The notes below the pieces were generated by a model, which made no database searches, was not told where the DNA came from, and was given only the letters and a program-made list of their open reading frames with translations. From Rhizomucor pusillus (taxonomy: Eukaryota; Mucoromycota; Mucoromycetes; Mucorales; Lichtheimiaceae): a DNA stretch of 64,000 nt. Position numbers and translations under genes: made by a program. Shown here in pieces: positions 11,816-22,945 of this stretch (position 1 is the first letter of the stretch; each line of letters begins with the position of its first letter). The DNA is taken from positions 125,198 through 189,197 of the forward strand of contig FWWN02000671.1 of the NCBI GenBank assembly GCA_900175165.2, in the 5' to 3' direction.

Positions 11816-13513
11816 TTAGGTAGTGCAAATTGCTGTATGCTTTTTAGGATTTTGCTGTTCATCACTGCTCTGCTCTTGGAACCATGCAGCCAGCAGTCTC
11901 TCGAGGGATGCAAATAACAGTTCAGACTGAATCGCTAACCATTCACGCAATGCGCCTGTAAATATCACCAGATCGTTGTATACAAAGCTAGATAAGACTT
12001 CAGCTGTTTTCTCGAAAGCGCGACGAAGGGCAATGTATAACTTTGGAGCATACGATTCTATGACCCCTAGTACAGAGGAGTAGGCTTGCTTTACATACGG
12101 TGATATTAACGTCGTAATATGTATCATCGCGTTCTTCGTGGCTGCAACAGAGATAGCGATATACGCCGTCGTTACACTCCAAAGTTTAGCAGCGAAGTCG
12201 CATGATAGTATCCAGAGGGCTTTCATCGGTGCTGAGACGAACTCGGAAATTCGTTGGTACAAGGGTATCAGAAGTGGGTATACTCGGCTCCAAAGCGGTG
12301 CTAAGAACCGCATGTAGAGCGGCTGCAATGTTTCCAAAATGCGCCGATATGTAGCTTGTAAGTGAGGATAAAGCTCTCGACGTGTGAATATAACAAATGG
12401 GATTAATAAGTGGTCGACCGTGTATCGTGTGAGTTCGCCCAGGCTGATTGTAAACACAAGCGCCTCCGCAAGGAACCAAGATGCTTGCACTCGCAAATTA
12501 CGTTCAAACACCCTCCATAGTCTTTGAAACCTTTCAGACTGCATCGTACGGACAAGAGCATCGATAGCGGCGACGGTCGTTTCTTGTATGATTCTAACGA
12601 ACGGCGTGAACAGTGCAGACATTTTAAATAGATAGTCGGCACAAGTACGGTAAGCTTGATGCAGTGCTCTGAAAATACGAGTCGAAGCTACATAGTCGTA
12701 GAGAGCCGGCAGCGCTGTTGTGAAAATCCACGCGATATCTTGGCCAACGGATTTGACGGTGCAAATGCTACCAGTATAGACCAGGATAGCAATGCTGTAT
12801 AGCTTTGCAGCGACGTATGACATCGATGGCCAAACGTAGATTGTCCAAAACTCAATGGCATCCTGTGCTACCTGGCGCCAATCGTGTCTCTGTGCAATGT
12901 TGATCCATATTTTGCGCAGAGCAACTCCACTTCGATGGGATAGTTCCCAGATCCTTTTAAGCATAAAGAAGATATTTTCGACGCCAAGGATAATCGCAGG
13001 CAGGATCGTGTCCGTTACATATTTTTTGCTTGTCTGCCAAATATGGATTCCGCGAGTATCCCACCATTTCTCGGCTTGATCCACTTTTGCCGGTAGCCAT
13101 ACCGTGACTTTCTCAAAAAGCCATGCATCGAACGTCGGTGCAGACTTCTCCAGAAACCAGAGTAGGTTATATAGCAAAAATCTCGTAAAATCGATGGCTC
13201 CTCGGAAAAGCACGTACACGGTTGCAAAGGGAAACATCAAGATGTAATTCAAAACACCGAGTTGATTATTTGCTCTGTCGCTGCTGTCGCTATGTTTTTT
13301 TTTCACATCTGGTTTAAAATAACCATCTGAGATACGTGTCTTCCTGGTCTGCTCGGCCGGGTGAGAGGAGGTTGACGATCCTGACTTGACAGCTGCTGTG
13401 GAGATCCGTTTGGATCGCCATTGTGGGTAATCACGTAGTAGCCATAAGAGCACCAGCACAGCAGCAATGTAAGGCAAATTATTGAGTGAAAAGATAGTTG
13501 AAAGGCGAATCAT
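11816..13513 (-). CDS. Uncharacterised membrane-associated protein, 565 residues
   Basis: A single long exon. Residues about 13-29 (LPYIAAVLVLLWLLRDYP) form an N-terminal membrane anchor, followed by a Ser/Thr/Lys-rich linker of about 60 residues. The remaining 450 residues are repeated helical stretches rich in Trp, Tyr, Phe, Leu and Ala, with many Trp and Arg at the ends of hydrophobic segments. This pattern suggests amphipathic or re-entrant helices lying on a membrane. Several hydrophobic stretches (for example AVLVLLWLL, IAILVYTG) could cross the bilayer. I do not recognise the family and assign no function. The start is the first ATG; the stop lies 1.2 kb from the transposon relic. It sits 134 bp downstream of the SNF5 stop on the same strand, but fungal genes this close usually have separate promoters. 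Confidence 0.6.
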   Translation of the reverse strand: MIRLSTIFSLNNLPYIAAVLVLLWLLRDYPQWRSKRISTAAVKSGSSTSSHPAEQTRKTRISDGYFKPDVKKKHSDSSDRANNQLGVLNYILMFPFATVYVLFRGAIDFTRFLLYNLLWFLEKSAPTFDAWLFEKVTVWLPAKVDQAEKWWDTRGIHIWQTSKKYVTDTILPAIILGVENIFFMLKRIWELSHRSGVALRKIWINIAQRHDWRQVAQDAIEFWTIYVWPSMSYVAAKLYSIAILVYTGSICTVKSVGQDIAWIFTTALPALYDYVASTRIFRALHQAYRTCADYLFKMSALFTPFVRIIQETTVAAIDALVRTMQSERFQRLWRVFERNLRVQASWFLAEALVFTISLGELTRYTVDHLLIPFVIFTRRELYPHLQATYRRILETLQPLYMRFLAPLWSRVYPLLIPLYQRISEFVSAPMKALWILSCDFAAKLWSVTTAYIAISVAATKNAMIHITTLISPYVKQAYSSVLGVIESYAPKLYIALRRAFEKTAEVLSSFVYNDLVIFTGALREWLAIQSELLFASLERLLAAWFQEQSSDEQQNPKKHTAICTT

Positions 13514-13647
13514 GGGAAAGAAATGTGGGAAGGGTAGTAACTGTGCATTGTCTGCTGTGAAAGAAAGCGATCCAAGAAAATCTCGGCAAAAAAATTCAGC
13601 ATTTTGATCGTATTTACAAATGGAAATAACATGAAAAAATATTGATA

Positions 13648-15128
13648 TTAAGGAGTATCGTAAGTACGTCTGGAAGGTGTAACTGAAAGGCGGCGTCTCG
13701 AGCGCTTGAATCGTGTTTCTCTTCGTAAACGTCTGGACATGATAGATACGTTAGTGCGATGCCAAGCAATACATTAGCTCTGTTGGAGATATACCTCATA
13801 TTTCGCTCTTGTGCAATGAGCAGTTTCTCTAGTTCCTCGTTTGACAGCATTTCCATCTGTGGTATCCATGTTTCTGCATCCTCCAAGTTGCGGAAACCTG
13901 ATACAAGCGGTTCGGCAATATCCTCGCTCAACGACTAAACGAAATCATTAATATCAGATACACCCATCTACTGGTTGTAAAAATGCTTACTTCGTCGACC
14001 CATTGTCGTTTGTGACGATATAGTTGCTCACGAATTGCGTGTGCAATGATGGATACATATTCGCCTCCAAGTCCAACTTCTGCCGCTAGCTGCTTGCTAA
14101 ATACTTCTGGTGCATTGCTAGCTGTGTTGTCTAAATTCCATTCAAATTTATCTCGTAGGTTTACTTTTCCAATTTGTAGATCGAGCTGAAGCAGAAACGA
14201 GATTATAAACATGTTCTATAAATATCCTTGAACACACTTACATTGATAACTACTCGAATACTTTCAGGCGGTAATTCGACTTCGTGTATCGCTTCGAAAT
14301 CTAGTACTTGGGACCGTATTGACTCTGCAATTGGTGGTACGAATTTATCTAAGGGGAGTTCTAAGTCTTCGCATAATATCTCTGCGAACTTCTCTGGTGT
14401 TAAGAATTGTTCTGTTTTAAAGAACAAGTTCATCAGCATCTGGAACCACGTGAGAAGGAAATAAAAAAGAATGTACCGTTCATATTCCATAGAAAGACAT
14501 CGCGTAATCTAACATCATCCAAGTCGATATCCAGCCGAATAGGCACAAGCACCTCTTCCATGTTGGATGCTCTTTCTAGGTCCTTTTCATTCGGATAAAG
14601 ATGGTTCTTTCTTCGAATGATTTTGCGTAGCTCTGCTCCTTGTCCTCCTCCGGGTGTTGAAGTCTGTGTTGCTTGAGCAGACGATGCTGCCGCGGCTGCA
14701 GAGCGCGTGCGCATGCCTGAGGAAGGAGTGCCCTCCTCTTCTGAGTCTTCATTGTACTCATCAAAGTCGTCGTCGGATTCTGATGCAAATCTCGGCTTCT
14801 TGTTGGTGAGGTAACTGCTAGGTAGGAGCAATGCATTGTCGTCGGATTGCTTTAAACGTGCAGGGTAGGTTGAATACACGCCTTGGGCATTTGGTGGCAG
14901 TCCTCTGTTGGGGAAGCCTGCGGGATAGCCTTGGAAAGGCATCGGCATCCTTCCAACCATTCCAGCCTGCTGTTGTTGTTGTTGCTGCTGGAAGGCATAT
15001 GGATTAGCAAGGAAAACCTGCTGCATTTGCTGAAAGTATTGTTGCTGTTGTGGTGTAAGCTGTCCAACCGGCATACCACCTGGTGCTGCTGGAAAAGGAC
15101 TGTTTTGAAACGATCGGCTTCGATCCAT
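13648..15128 (-). CDS. SNF5: SWI/SNF chromatin-remodelling subunit SNF5/SMARCB1
   Basis: Core subunit of an ATP-dependent nucleosome remodeller. The N-terminus is Gln-rich with poly-Gln runs (about 14970-15050), then acidic. The SNF5 domain begins at VLVPIRLDIDLDDVRLRD and continues, across an intron (14412-14476) whose ends join as WNMN-EQFLTPEKFAEIL, into the first repeat (ELPLDKFVPPIAESI). The second repeat is LQIGKVNLRDKFEWNL followed by a segment ending GEYVSIIAHAIREQL. The last junction skips 57-odd nt near 13735-13795 and gives a basic tail (RRLRRETRFKRSRRR) that ends at 13648. All checked junctions keep phase. It could be the RSC paralogue SFH1; one SNF5-type gene is visible here and I cannot separate the two without a tree. 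Confidence 0.9.
14970..15050 (-). repeat. CAG/CAA repeat encoding poly-Gln in SNF5
   Basis: Two runs of Gln codons, mostly CAG and CAA mixed, in the N-terminal activation-type region of SNF5. The second run encodes eight Gln in a row. Length may vary between strains. Confidence 0.7.
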
Positions 15129-15649
15129 ATGGCTGTACAGGAAAAACAGAGCGGATATACGCGACTATAGCTTTTCTTGTGCGTCGCTTGAGCCTTCATC
15201 TAACTCCGAAAAAAGTCTCTGAATTTGCGTTTTGCCTTTGGCTTTTTCGTAGATACATAGTTCATACAGATATGTTCGACGCGATTAACCGATCAAAAAA
15301 AATGGAGATGAAAAAGCTACTAAATACACAACGCCTATTTAGTAAGTCAAAAGTGTAGACTAGACACTGCCTGTGGTTGAAAGGGAAGTGGCTAACAGTG
15401 GATCAGTCTGGGAAATCCTAAGACGGGCAGTACATGTTTGATAGATCATTACTAAATGTGCGAGCACGGTACGCATCCTACATATAATATGAGATTATTT
15501 AATCGTTATTTGCTTGTTTGCATCACCAGGTTTATGGTCTTCACTTTCCACCGTGTTTGCTCTTTTCATTGTCCGTCGGGGAGCACTACTGTAAATGTCA
15601 AACTAAAAATGCAACGCAGGAACGCATTTTCTTTCTTTGCTACACAAAA
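15129..15649. other. Intergenic region between SNF5 and the Myb/SANT-like gene, divergent
   Basis: Holds the promoters of two genes transcribed away from each other. Open frames here are short and without recognisable content. Confidence 0.5.
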
Positions 15650-16647
15650 ATGACTTCTCAACCTTGGGAGAAAGATTACGGCAATGACAAACGGACCACG
15701 TCAATTGATCTATTACTTCGTTGGATTCTTTCTGAAGGCAATTTTGTACAGTGGCATAGTGGCAAAGATGAGCGCGGTCAACCTGTCTCAAAGACAGCAT
15801 TGATGGAAGATCTGAGACGGGACATGGTGCGTTTTGGAATTACCCATAGGACCACGAATGACCTGCAGCAAAAGCTCCTCTCTATATTGCAAAGCTTCGA
15901 GAAAGCCTATATGTGGATGAAAACTGAAGGCAAAACATTGAGAAAACAAGGAAAAGAGCAGGAATCGCGAGGTACGTCACAGAATACAGGCTGCTTTGGG
16001 TATGAACGTGTTAGTAATAATTATCGATCTATACCGACAGAGCAGGTGAAATCGATTTGTTGTATTACTTCAGTTTGGAGGACATACTCAAGAAGTATGT
16101 ACCGTTTCGGACTCTTCGCAGTCAAAATCGAACAGGCCCTTCTGTACCTGTAGCATCAAAAGAAAGATTACCCGCGCGACCAACGTCATCAACGTCAAAA
16201 CAACCAGCAGCAGCTACCGAAAAGTTATCATCACCTTTGCAAATAGCAAACGCAGAGAAACTAATGGCGATACCTGCCTCACCTAGGAGACAGATTGAAC
16301 ACGTTTCGGGCCACCAATACCAATACCAACACCACAGCAATCGAGCAGTTCATAGGCCCGCAGAGCAAAGCAAACCACAATCAAGCGGCAACAATGCAGA
16401 AGTCGACAAATTTATTCGTCTTGAGGAGCTGCGGATACAAGAGAAGATCCACGAGGATGAAACTGCACTGAAAAAGCGAAAACTGGATCTCAAAGCCCAA
16501 ATGCTTGAAGTAGATATGGATATCAAGAGAAAATGGATGGCATTAGATACTATATATGCGCAGATCGATTTGATCTCAGCATTGAACGCCATGAATATCC
16601 CATCAGCAGAGATCATGAAGCACCTGAAGAAATTTCCATTGCAATAG
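15650..16647 (+). CDS. Myb/SANT-like DNA-binding domain protein with coiled-coil C-terminus
   Basis: Two exons (15650-15971, 16046-16647; intron 74 nt, GTACGT donor) encode 307 residues. The N-terminal part has the layout of a Myb/SANT-like trihelix: SIDLLLRWILSEGNFVQW, then a sK-type turn, then GITHRTTNDLQQKLLSIL, a Trp-containing helix followed by an HR-type recognition motif. The middle is Ser/Pro/Gln-rich and disordered. The end (residues about 235-290) is a charged helix, probably a coiled coil that makes dimers. Proteins of this layout are common in Mucoromycota and many are linked to transposable elements or expanded regulator families. I infer a DNA-binding role; the target is unknown. 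It could be a domesticated element. Confidence 0.6.
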
Positions 16648-16656
16648 CTTTATTTT

Positions 16657-18194
16657 TCAGTTTTCCACTTCATTACTGTGTATGGATTCCAATATATTCT
16701 CTACCTTACTATGTTGTAAATAGCAATAATCAAGTAATTTCCTCCAGATATTATCTTTTGAATATTGAGCCATCGCCAATCGATGCATCTGTGGCAGCGG
16801 ATGTGTTATACAATTTGCCCAGTACTCGCCACTTTTTGGCTTCAAATAAGGACTCAATGCGAGATACAGAGGCGTCCGGCACCCTTCCATTGGAGAAAGC
16901 ATGATAAAGTCAAACAGATATGATAGCAACGGCAAGCCAAAAATTGTTGTGTGCGAAAACAACCCAGTGCGAACTGTTCCTGGATGAAAGCCTAAAACAC
17001 GTTCGGTGTAAATAGGTGAACTTTACCAACTTTTACAAATATACTTGCAGTAAATTTTAACCTTGTCGGTGTGCTTCTCTAACTCATTGGCGAGACACAA
17101 CGTCGATATAGCAACTGCCAGCTTGCTGTGCGCATAGTGTGTCAATCCATCCCACTGATAGCATCTCTTGGCCATATCAACATCCAATTCTCGAACTGCA
17201 TACAGCGTCGAACTCGATGCGAATAATATCCTACTTCCGTCTCGAACGTTCATCCATGGCAGCAGCGATATAGAGAGCAGGAGCGGTGATAGACAATTCT
17301 AAATCCCTCGTGAGCATCATATACGCAGTACATTTCTGCAACGCCATACTTACTATTTGGAACTGTGACTCTAAGTTATCTTCAGTTACTCGATATTTGA
17401 CATTCATGACTCCTGCGTTGTCTTGCTCGATGTCAATGCAAACGTCAAGCCAGTAGGTGGCAGTAATAATACTTACTGATAAGCAAGTCAATTCCACCTT
17501 TGCTCACAGTCTTTTGCAAAGTGCTTACAAACTCCTGTACGCTCGAAAATGACGCCAAATCGACAGTGTGATATTGTATTCGATCGAAATCATCGGTAGC
17601 CTGTGAAAATTTGTCTCTAGCAAATTTTTGCAACTGCTTTTCACGTGATGCTGGTAATGCATGCTAGTCAGTTCGCTTCACTGTCGCTTCGAACAAGAAA
17701 GAAAAACCATTTACCAATGATCACTCTGTATCCCGCCTTCAATAATCCACAAACAATTTCCAAGCCTATACCACTGTCACCGCCTACACTGTGTTTAGGT
17801 TTTTTTCTTTTCAAGAATATCAAATATCGAAAAACGTACCAGTCACTACAGCAAGTCGCGATCCTTTTTGTACATTGTTGCTGTATATAATCTTTTCCAC
17901 GTTACGTATATTATCTCGACGCGAGTAACTACCAAATATTCCTCGTTGCCACAAGATGATCACGATGGTTTCGAATATGCCGATCAGGTACACCTTGATA
18001 AATGTCGGTATAAAAGTGACCAAATTTATAGTCTCGTTAAAGAATCGAAGGTAATTGTTGCCGTCCTCGCTGCTGCAGTGAATTCCATAGCAAACTGAAA
18101 TTCCAAGGAGGATGGTGCAAGCAGCAACAGTTATCAGCATGGACGAAATCGAGTCGGAGCCCCGGCCCGGCTGTTTGTTCCTATGAAACCTCAA
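16657..18194 (-). CDS. Short-chain dehydrogenase/reductase with N-terminal membrane segments
   Basis: NAD(P)H-dependent oxidoreductase of the classical/extended SDR type. The first exon encodes two hydrophobic helices (ISSMLITVAACTILLGISV and a second one around FIKVYLIGIFETIVIILW). The Rossmann motif spans an intron and reads VVTGGDSGIGLEI (TGxxxGIG). NNAG is split across another intron as LLI-(N)NAGVMNV. The SSS active-site serine region is GSRILFASSSTLYAV and the catalytic YxxxK is HYAHSKLA. The closing part reads GFHPGTVRTGLFSHT. The order fits retinol dehydrogenase/WWOX-like fungal SDRs. It probably sits in the ER or lipid-droplet membrane, but that is inference, and the substrate is unknown. 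It ends 10 bp from the stop of the convergent Myb/SANT-like gene, so the 3' UTRs overlap. Confidence 0.85.
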
Positions 18195-18270
18195 AAAGGA
18201 AGTTTCCGGTGAAGCGGAAAAAAAGTAGCACGATGCATGAATTTTACGTCGTTATTGTTATTCACTTTAT
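18195..18270. promoter_or_regulatory. Very short divergent promoter shared by the SDR and the m-AAA protease
   Basis: Only 76 bp separate the two start codons. Both 5' UTRs and any core promoter must be packed here or overlap the genes. The sequence is a purine-rich half next to the SDR and an AT-rich half next to the protease. Confidence 0.5.
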
Positions 18271-20654
18271 ATGTTCTCTCGACTTTCGAGCAAGACCTTG
18301 ACAAGTAGTTACTCCGCCAGGTCTGTCTATTTCAGGCGAGCCGTCCTCACACAGGCTTTGGAGCGATCAGCTTTACGGCATTCCCTCACACGATCAGCCT
18401 CGATGTCGTCCACGATTGTCCAGCTTCGCGGGTACAATGCAGACAATAACAAACCAGAAGACAAAATACCGAAAGGATTTGAGCAATTCTTTGACAAGGA
18501 GCCTCCAAAGGTCTCGCAGAAGGAATCGAAACGGCTGAGCAGCAAAGACGACCCGAACAAGCCGGCGGGCTCGCCGCGTCCACCGTCGACTGGTTTGTCT
18601 ACCTGGCTGTCAGTTCTGCTTTTCACTAGTCTTCTCTGGGCGCTCACTCTACCGAGTGATACTGGAAAAGAGACTACTTGGCAAGACTTTAGAACCTTGC
18701 TGTTAGGTATAACGGCAATTTTGAAGCGATGATTTGAAAGACGACACTGACTAGCATTGTCTGTTTTAGATAAAGGCTTGGTTGAACAGTTGACTGTCGT
18801 TAATGGAAGCCAAGTCCGCGTCAAGCTTCGTCCTGAAGCTTCAGGAATGCTCGGAGTGCCACCAAACGCAACGTACTATTTCAGCATCGGGTCCGTTGAC
18901 TCGTTTGAGCGACGGCTAGACGAAGCACAAGATGAGCTTGGTATACCGAAATCCGAACGGATACCAGTCTCCTACCACAGTGAAGTTTCGCTGCTAGCGG
19001 CTGCTCTTCAGTTCGCGCCGACGCTGCTGCTTATTGGCTTCTTCATCTACATGGGACGACGCGCAGCAGGTGCTGCCGGCGGCGGACAAGGACCCGGAGG
19101 CATATTTGGCATCGGTAAAAGCAAAGCTAAAATGTTCAACAAGGAAACGGACGTCAAGATCAAGTTTAAAGATGTCGCGGGAGCGGACGAAGCCAAAGAA
19201 GAAGTTATGGAATTCGTAAAGTTTCTGAAGAATCCTACTGCGTATGAAAGACTGGGTGCCACCATCCCCAAAGGTGCAATCCTTTCTGGTCCTCCAGGTA
19301 CTGGCAAGACACTGCTCGCCAAGGCAACAGCGGGTGAAGCAGGCGTACCATTCTTGAGCGTTTCTGGATCCGAGTTTGTGGAAATGTTCGTCGGCGTGGG
19401 TCCTTCTCGTGTCCGTGATATGTTCGCTACAGCAAAAAAGAATGCGCCGTGCATTATTTTCATTGATGAAATTGATGCTATCGGCAAAGCCCGTGGACGA
19501 AGCGGTCAATTTGGAGGAAACGACGAGCGTGAAAGTACGTTGAACCAGCTGTTGGTAGAAATGGATGGATTTGAGACAGATCAGCACGTGGTTGTATTGG
19601 CAGGCACGAATCGTCCAGACGTGCTAGATCCAGCACTGCTGCGACCAGGTCGATTTGACCGACACATCCACCTTGATCGACCGGATATCACCGGCAGAGT
19701 ACAAATATTCAAAGTGCATCTCAAGCCGATCAAGCTAGATACCAAAGATACAGACGAACTTGCCCAAAAGTTAGCAGCGTTGACTCCGGGATTTGCAGGT
19801 GCTGATATCCACAATGTTTGCAACGAGGCCGCCTTGATCGCAGCAAGAAACATGGAGGAAACAGTGAAGGAAAAAGATTTCGAAGCAGCCATTGAACGAG
19901 TTATAGCCGGTATTGAAAAGAAATCGCGTGTTCTTGCACCAGAGGAAAAAAAGACTGTCGCATACCACGAAGCTGGACATGCAGTTGCAGGCTGGTTTTT
20001 GGAAAATGCAGATCCGCTACTCAAGGTATCCATTATTCCACGAGGATCATCAGCCCTTGGCTACGCACAATATTTGCCGAAAGATCAATATCTGTATTCA
20101 AGAAAGCAGCTGCTGGACCGCATGTGCATGACTTTGGGTGGACGGGTTTCCGAGCAGATCTTTTTTGATACTATAACAACAGGAGCTGCCGACGATCTGC
20201 AAAAAGTAACCAAGATGGCATACGCTCAAGTTACAATGTATGGTATGAACTCTAAAGTTGGACCCATATCATTTGGTGATCCAAACGAAGATCAGCAACG
20301 GTTTCAAAAGCCATACTCTGAGGCAACAGGACAAATAATCGACTCAGAAGTCCGAAATCTCGTCAATGAAGCCTACGAACGTACAGTGCAGCTGTTGACA
20401 GAAAAGAAGCATAATATTGAAAAGATTGCCGAACTCTTGCTGTCAAAGGAAGTGATTAGCCGCGAAGACATGGAGAAATTAATAGGCAAACGACCATTTC
20501 CAGATAAAAGCCCTCACTTTATTGAAGAGACCAAGAAAGTAAGTGCCAGTGGGATTAGAAATGCAAAGCAATCTTTGCTAACTTGGATCAATTACAGCAA
20601 GTGTATCCTCCAGATTTTCAGGAACGTCCTCAGGATGAAGGACCGGGAACTTAG
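18271..20654 (+). CDS. AFG3: Mitochondrial m-AAA protease subunit (AFG3/YTA12, FtsH family)
   Basis: Membrane-bound ATP-dependent zinc protease of the mitochondrial inner membrane, active on the matrix side, for quality control and processing. Three exons (18271-18706, 18770-20538, 20598-20654) give 753 residues. The N-terminus is Arg/Ser-rich, like a presequence. Two membrane helices follow (around [16 protein letters not shown] and [15 protein letters not shown]). Then the AAA domain: Walker A GPPGTGKT, Walker [11 protein letters not shown], Arg-finger region [10 protein letters not shown]. The M41 protease domain has HEAGH, with the third zinc ligand region [11 protein letters not shown]. 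Spacing and length fit AFG3L2-type rather than i-AAA (YME1), which has one membrane segment. A paralogue, YTA12, would be the likely partner. The last intron places the stop at 20654 rather than in the read-through frame. Confidence 0.92.
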
Positions 20655-21272
20655 AAGAAGAATAACATTGCACTCACTGTACTCCTTGTAGATAGTCCAA
20701 GATGCGTATGTACATTGTATGCAAAGTGTATGTTCATTCTTAGTTTCTAAATAATATGCTAGACTATGATGATGCTTTGCCAGCCAATTGATATTCTATC
20801 GTATACGTGTCACCAACGATAGGCTCAGAGAGAGCGGAAACAAGATCCGATGACCGAGGCTCAGGAAATAAGTCTTTTTGGATGAGAGTTGCTGGACAAC
20901 GTGTATTCTAGTATTCTCAAAGGTTATATATACAGCGTTGGTAGTCAGTGAAGCGTGGCTGAATCCTTCAGATGCGAAGTATGTTGCAATTATTGTTTTG
21001 GATGAGAAAGCTTTCCGTTGTTTCGCACGTCATGCTACTTGTCCCACAACAGTTGTTTCAGGTACCCTTGCATCAAACGTTTACGCCTTACACGCATACA
21101 AGGTCGATTGTCTCTTCAGGGCAAGAGAGAGGTGACCATCGTTTGGAGCAGGAGGAGGGTCTGCAGACGTTTTGACTAGTCTTCTGACATAAGGTTCATG
21201 CGCTAAACAAGCGGTATTAACAGCTGCGCTGTTCCGCCGAACACTTCCTTTTTCTTCTTCCCTTCTTTCAAC
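20655..21272. other. Intergenic, no gene seen
   Basis: 3' UTR of the protease gene, then the upstream region of the 5'-nucleotidase gene. Short open frames show no family resemblance. Confidence 0.5.
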
Positions 21273-22440
21273 ATGTCACTGGCAGCAGCTTCAAAGCTAG
21301 GTACGCTGTCATGAATTTAGATCGTACATGAGTCTAGGCGATGCTAAACTGCAAAGTAGTTCAGAAGTTGCTGGCGAATCCTACCGTCCGGATCAAGAAT
21401 GTAGATGCCACCACCCAGAAACTGGAAAAGATCCTGCGTGAGGGTGAACGAAATCTGCACTTTATTTGTGGTATGTTGTGAACTGCTCATGCCTTTGCGT
21501 TGAAAGGGCCAGAAACTAAGTGCAGAATGCCGTCTAGATTTTGACATGACCATGTCTCGTTACTGGGTCAGGGATACGGTCACAGACGCACTCGTGCGCA
21601 ATCCATCCTGTCATGGCGTACCAGCACGTTACTCAAAGATGGACCCGAACGTAAGTAAAGCAGTGATCTTTGAATATCCATGAATATATACACGTGCTTC
21701 AGGGTCAGAGGATTAACTCGATCAACTTTGTAGTTTAAGAAAGTGACAGACAACTTGCTGAACACGTATTATCCTATTGAAATTGACAAGACTATGACCA
21801 TTCAAGAAAAGATACCCTACATGATAGAATGGTGGACGAGATCTCACAATGCACTTGTGGGCCAGAAATTGACACGAGCAGGTACATGGAAACGAAAGCG
21901 GTTTGGAAAATACGGACTGTTTGCTAACAATGGATTCAAGATATTCGCGGTATGGCCGAAGAGGCACATGTTATGCTTCGACCTGGAATCGATTATGTGT
22001 TGGAGCTATGTCACAGCCGCAACATACCATTCCTTGTATTTTCGGCGGGTATCGGCAACGTCATAGAAGAGATCTTGAAGAAGAATAAGCTCATGTTTCC
22101 GAGCATGCACATTGTCTCCAACATGATGCAATTTGATGAAAACGACGTATGCATTGCCTTCCAAGAGCCACTTATACACTGTTTCAACAAGTCAGAATTC
22201 CAATTGGAGACTACAACATATTATCAGTCGATTAAGGACCGGACCAACGTGATCTTGATCGGTGACTCACTCGGCGACTTGCAAATGAGCCAGGGTATCA
22301 ACCATGACCTGTGTTTGAACATTGGTCTATGCAATCACGATTTCGAGGCGTTGGAACCTCGCTACACAGAAGCTTTCGATATTGTTATTATGCGGGATGC
22401 TAATGTAAACCCTGTACTAGACATTTTGGAATCGCTTTAG
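21273..22440 (+). CDS. NT5C3: Cytosolic pyrimidine 5'-nucleotidase III (UMPH-1 family)
   Basis: Dephosphorylates pyrimidine nucleoside monophosphates; a HAD-superfamily, Mg-dependent enzyme. Five exons (21273-21300, 21357-21470, 21538-21650, 21734-21881, 21941-22440) join in phase to 300 residues with no breaks. The HAD nucleophile motif DFDMTMSRYW (DxDxT) is split by the second intron. The middle has PYMIEWWTRSH and MLRPGIDYVLELC. The cap and core continue with FSAGIGNVIEEIL, and the acidic HAD motif is LIGDSLGDLQMSQG. Length matches the family (about 290-330). Start chosen as the first ATG giving MSLAAASKLVVQKLL. Confidence 0.9.
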
Positions 22441-22945
22441 AGATAGAATGTGGTGCTGGATGTTTGTTCCTGGTTTTGTTCACCTTCCCATGTCCAATTG
22501 TAAAATTGCTAAATATAGCCTGGGTTACATCTTGTCTGTGATCACATTCTCCCACAATGTTATTTATTTGCGAGCGTTTAGCCGGGCCGCTGTTCCGTGC
22601 TTAGCGGTCCAAAACTGAGGAAAATTCAGGTACTATCCAGTGACGTGTTTCCGACGCGCCATGCACACCGAATGGAGCACATGCATCCCAACGATGCAAA
22701 AAGAAAAATGGTCGCATTTGGATATATTTGCTGCTTTTCATCGTCATCACACGTTTCTCGCAGTGATCACCAGAAAACCCGAGCCCGAATCTCCGAATTG
22801 AAAACATTTGAAAAAGTTCGGTTCTCTGTCGCACAAACGGAATTCTGTCAATTCGAAGAAAACCTGCAAGAAAATACGGCGACTGGTCCCTTTCTTTCTT
22901 TCTTCTTTGCCTTCTTTCATTTTTTATCGTCCTCTTCCGTATGGC
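22441..22945. other. Intergenic, no gene seen
   Basis: About 500 bp between the nucleotidase stop and the start of the next gene. An open frame runs through much of it into the next gene, but it lacks protein-like content before the signal peptide, so I treat it as 5' UTR and promoter. Confidence 0.5.
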
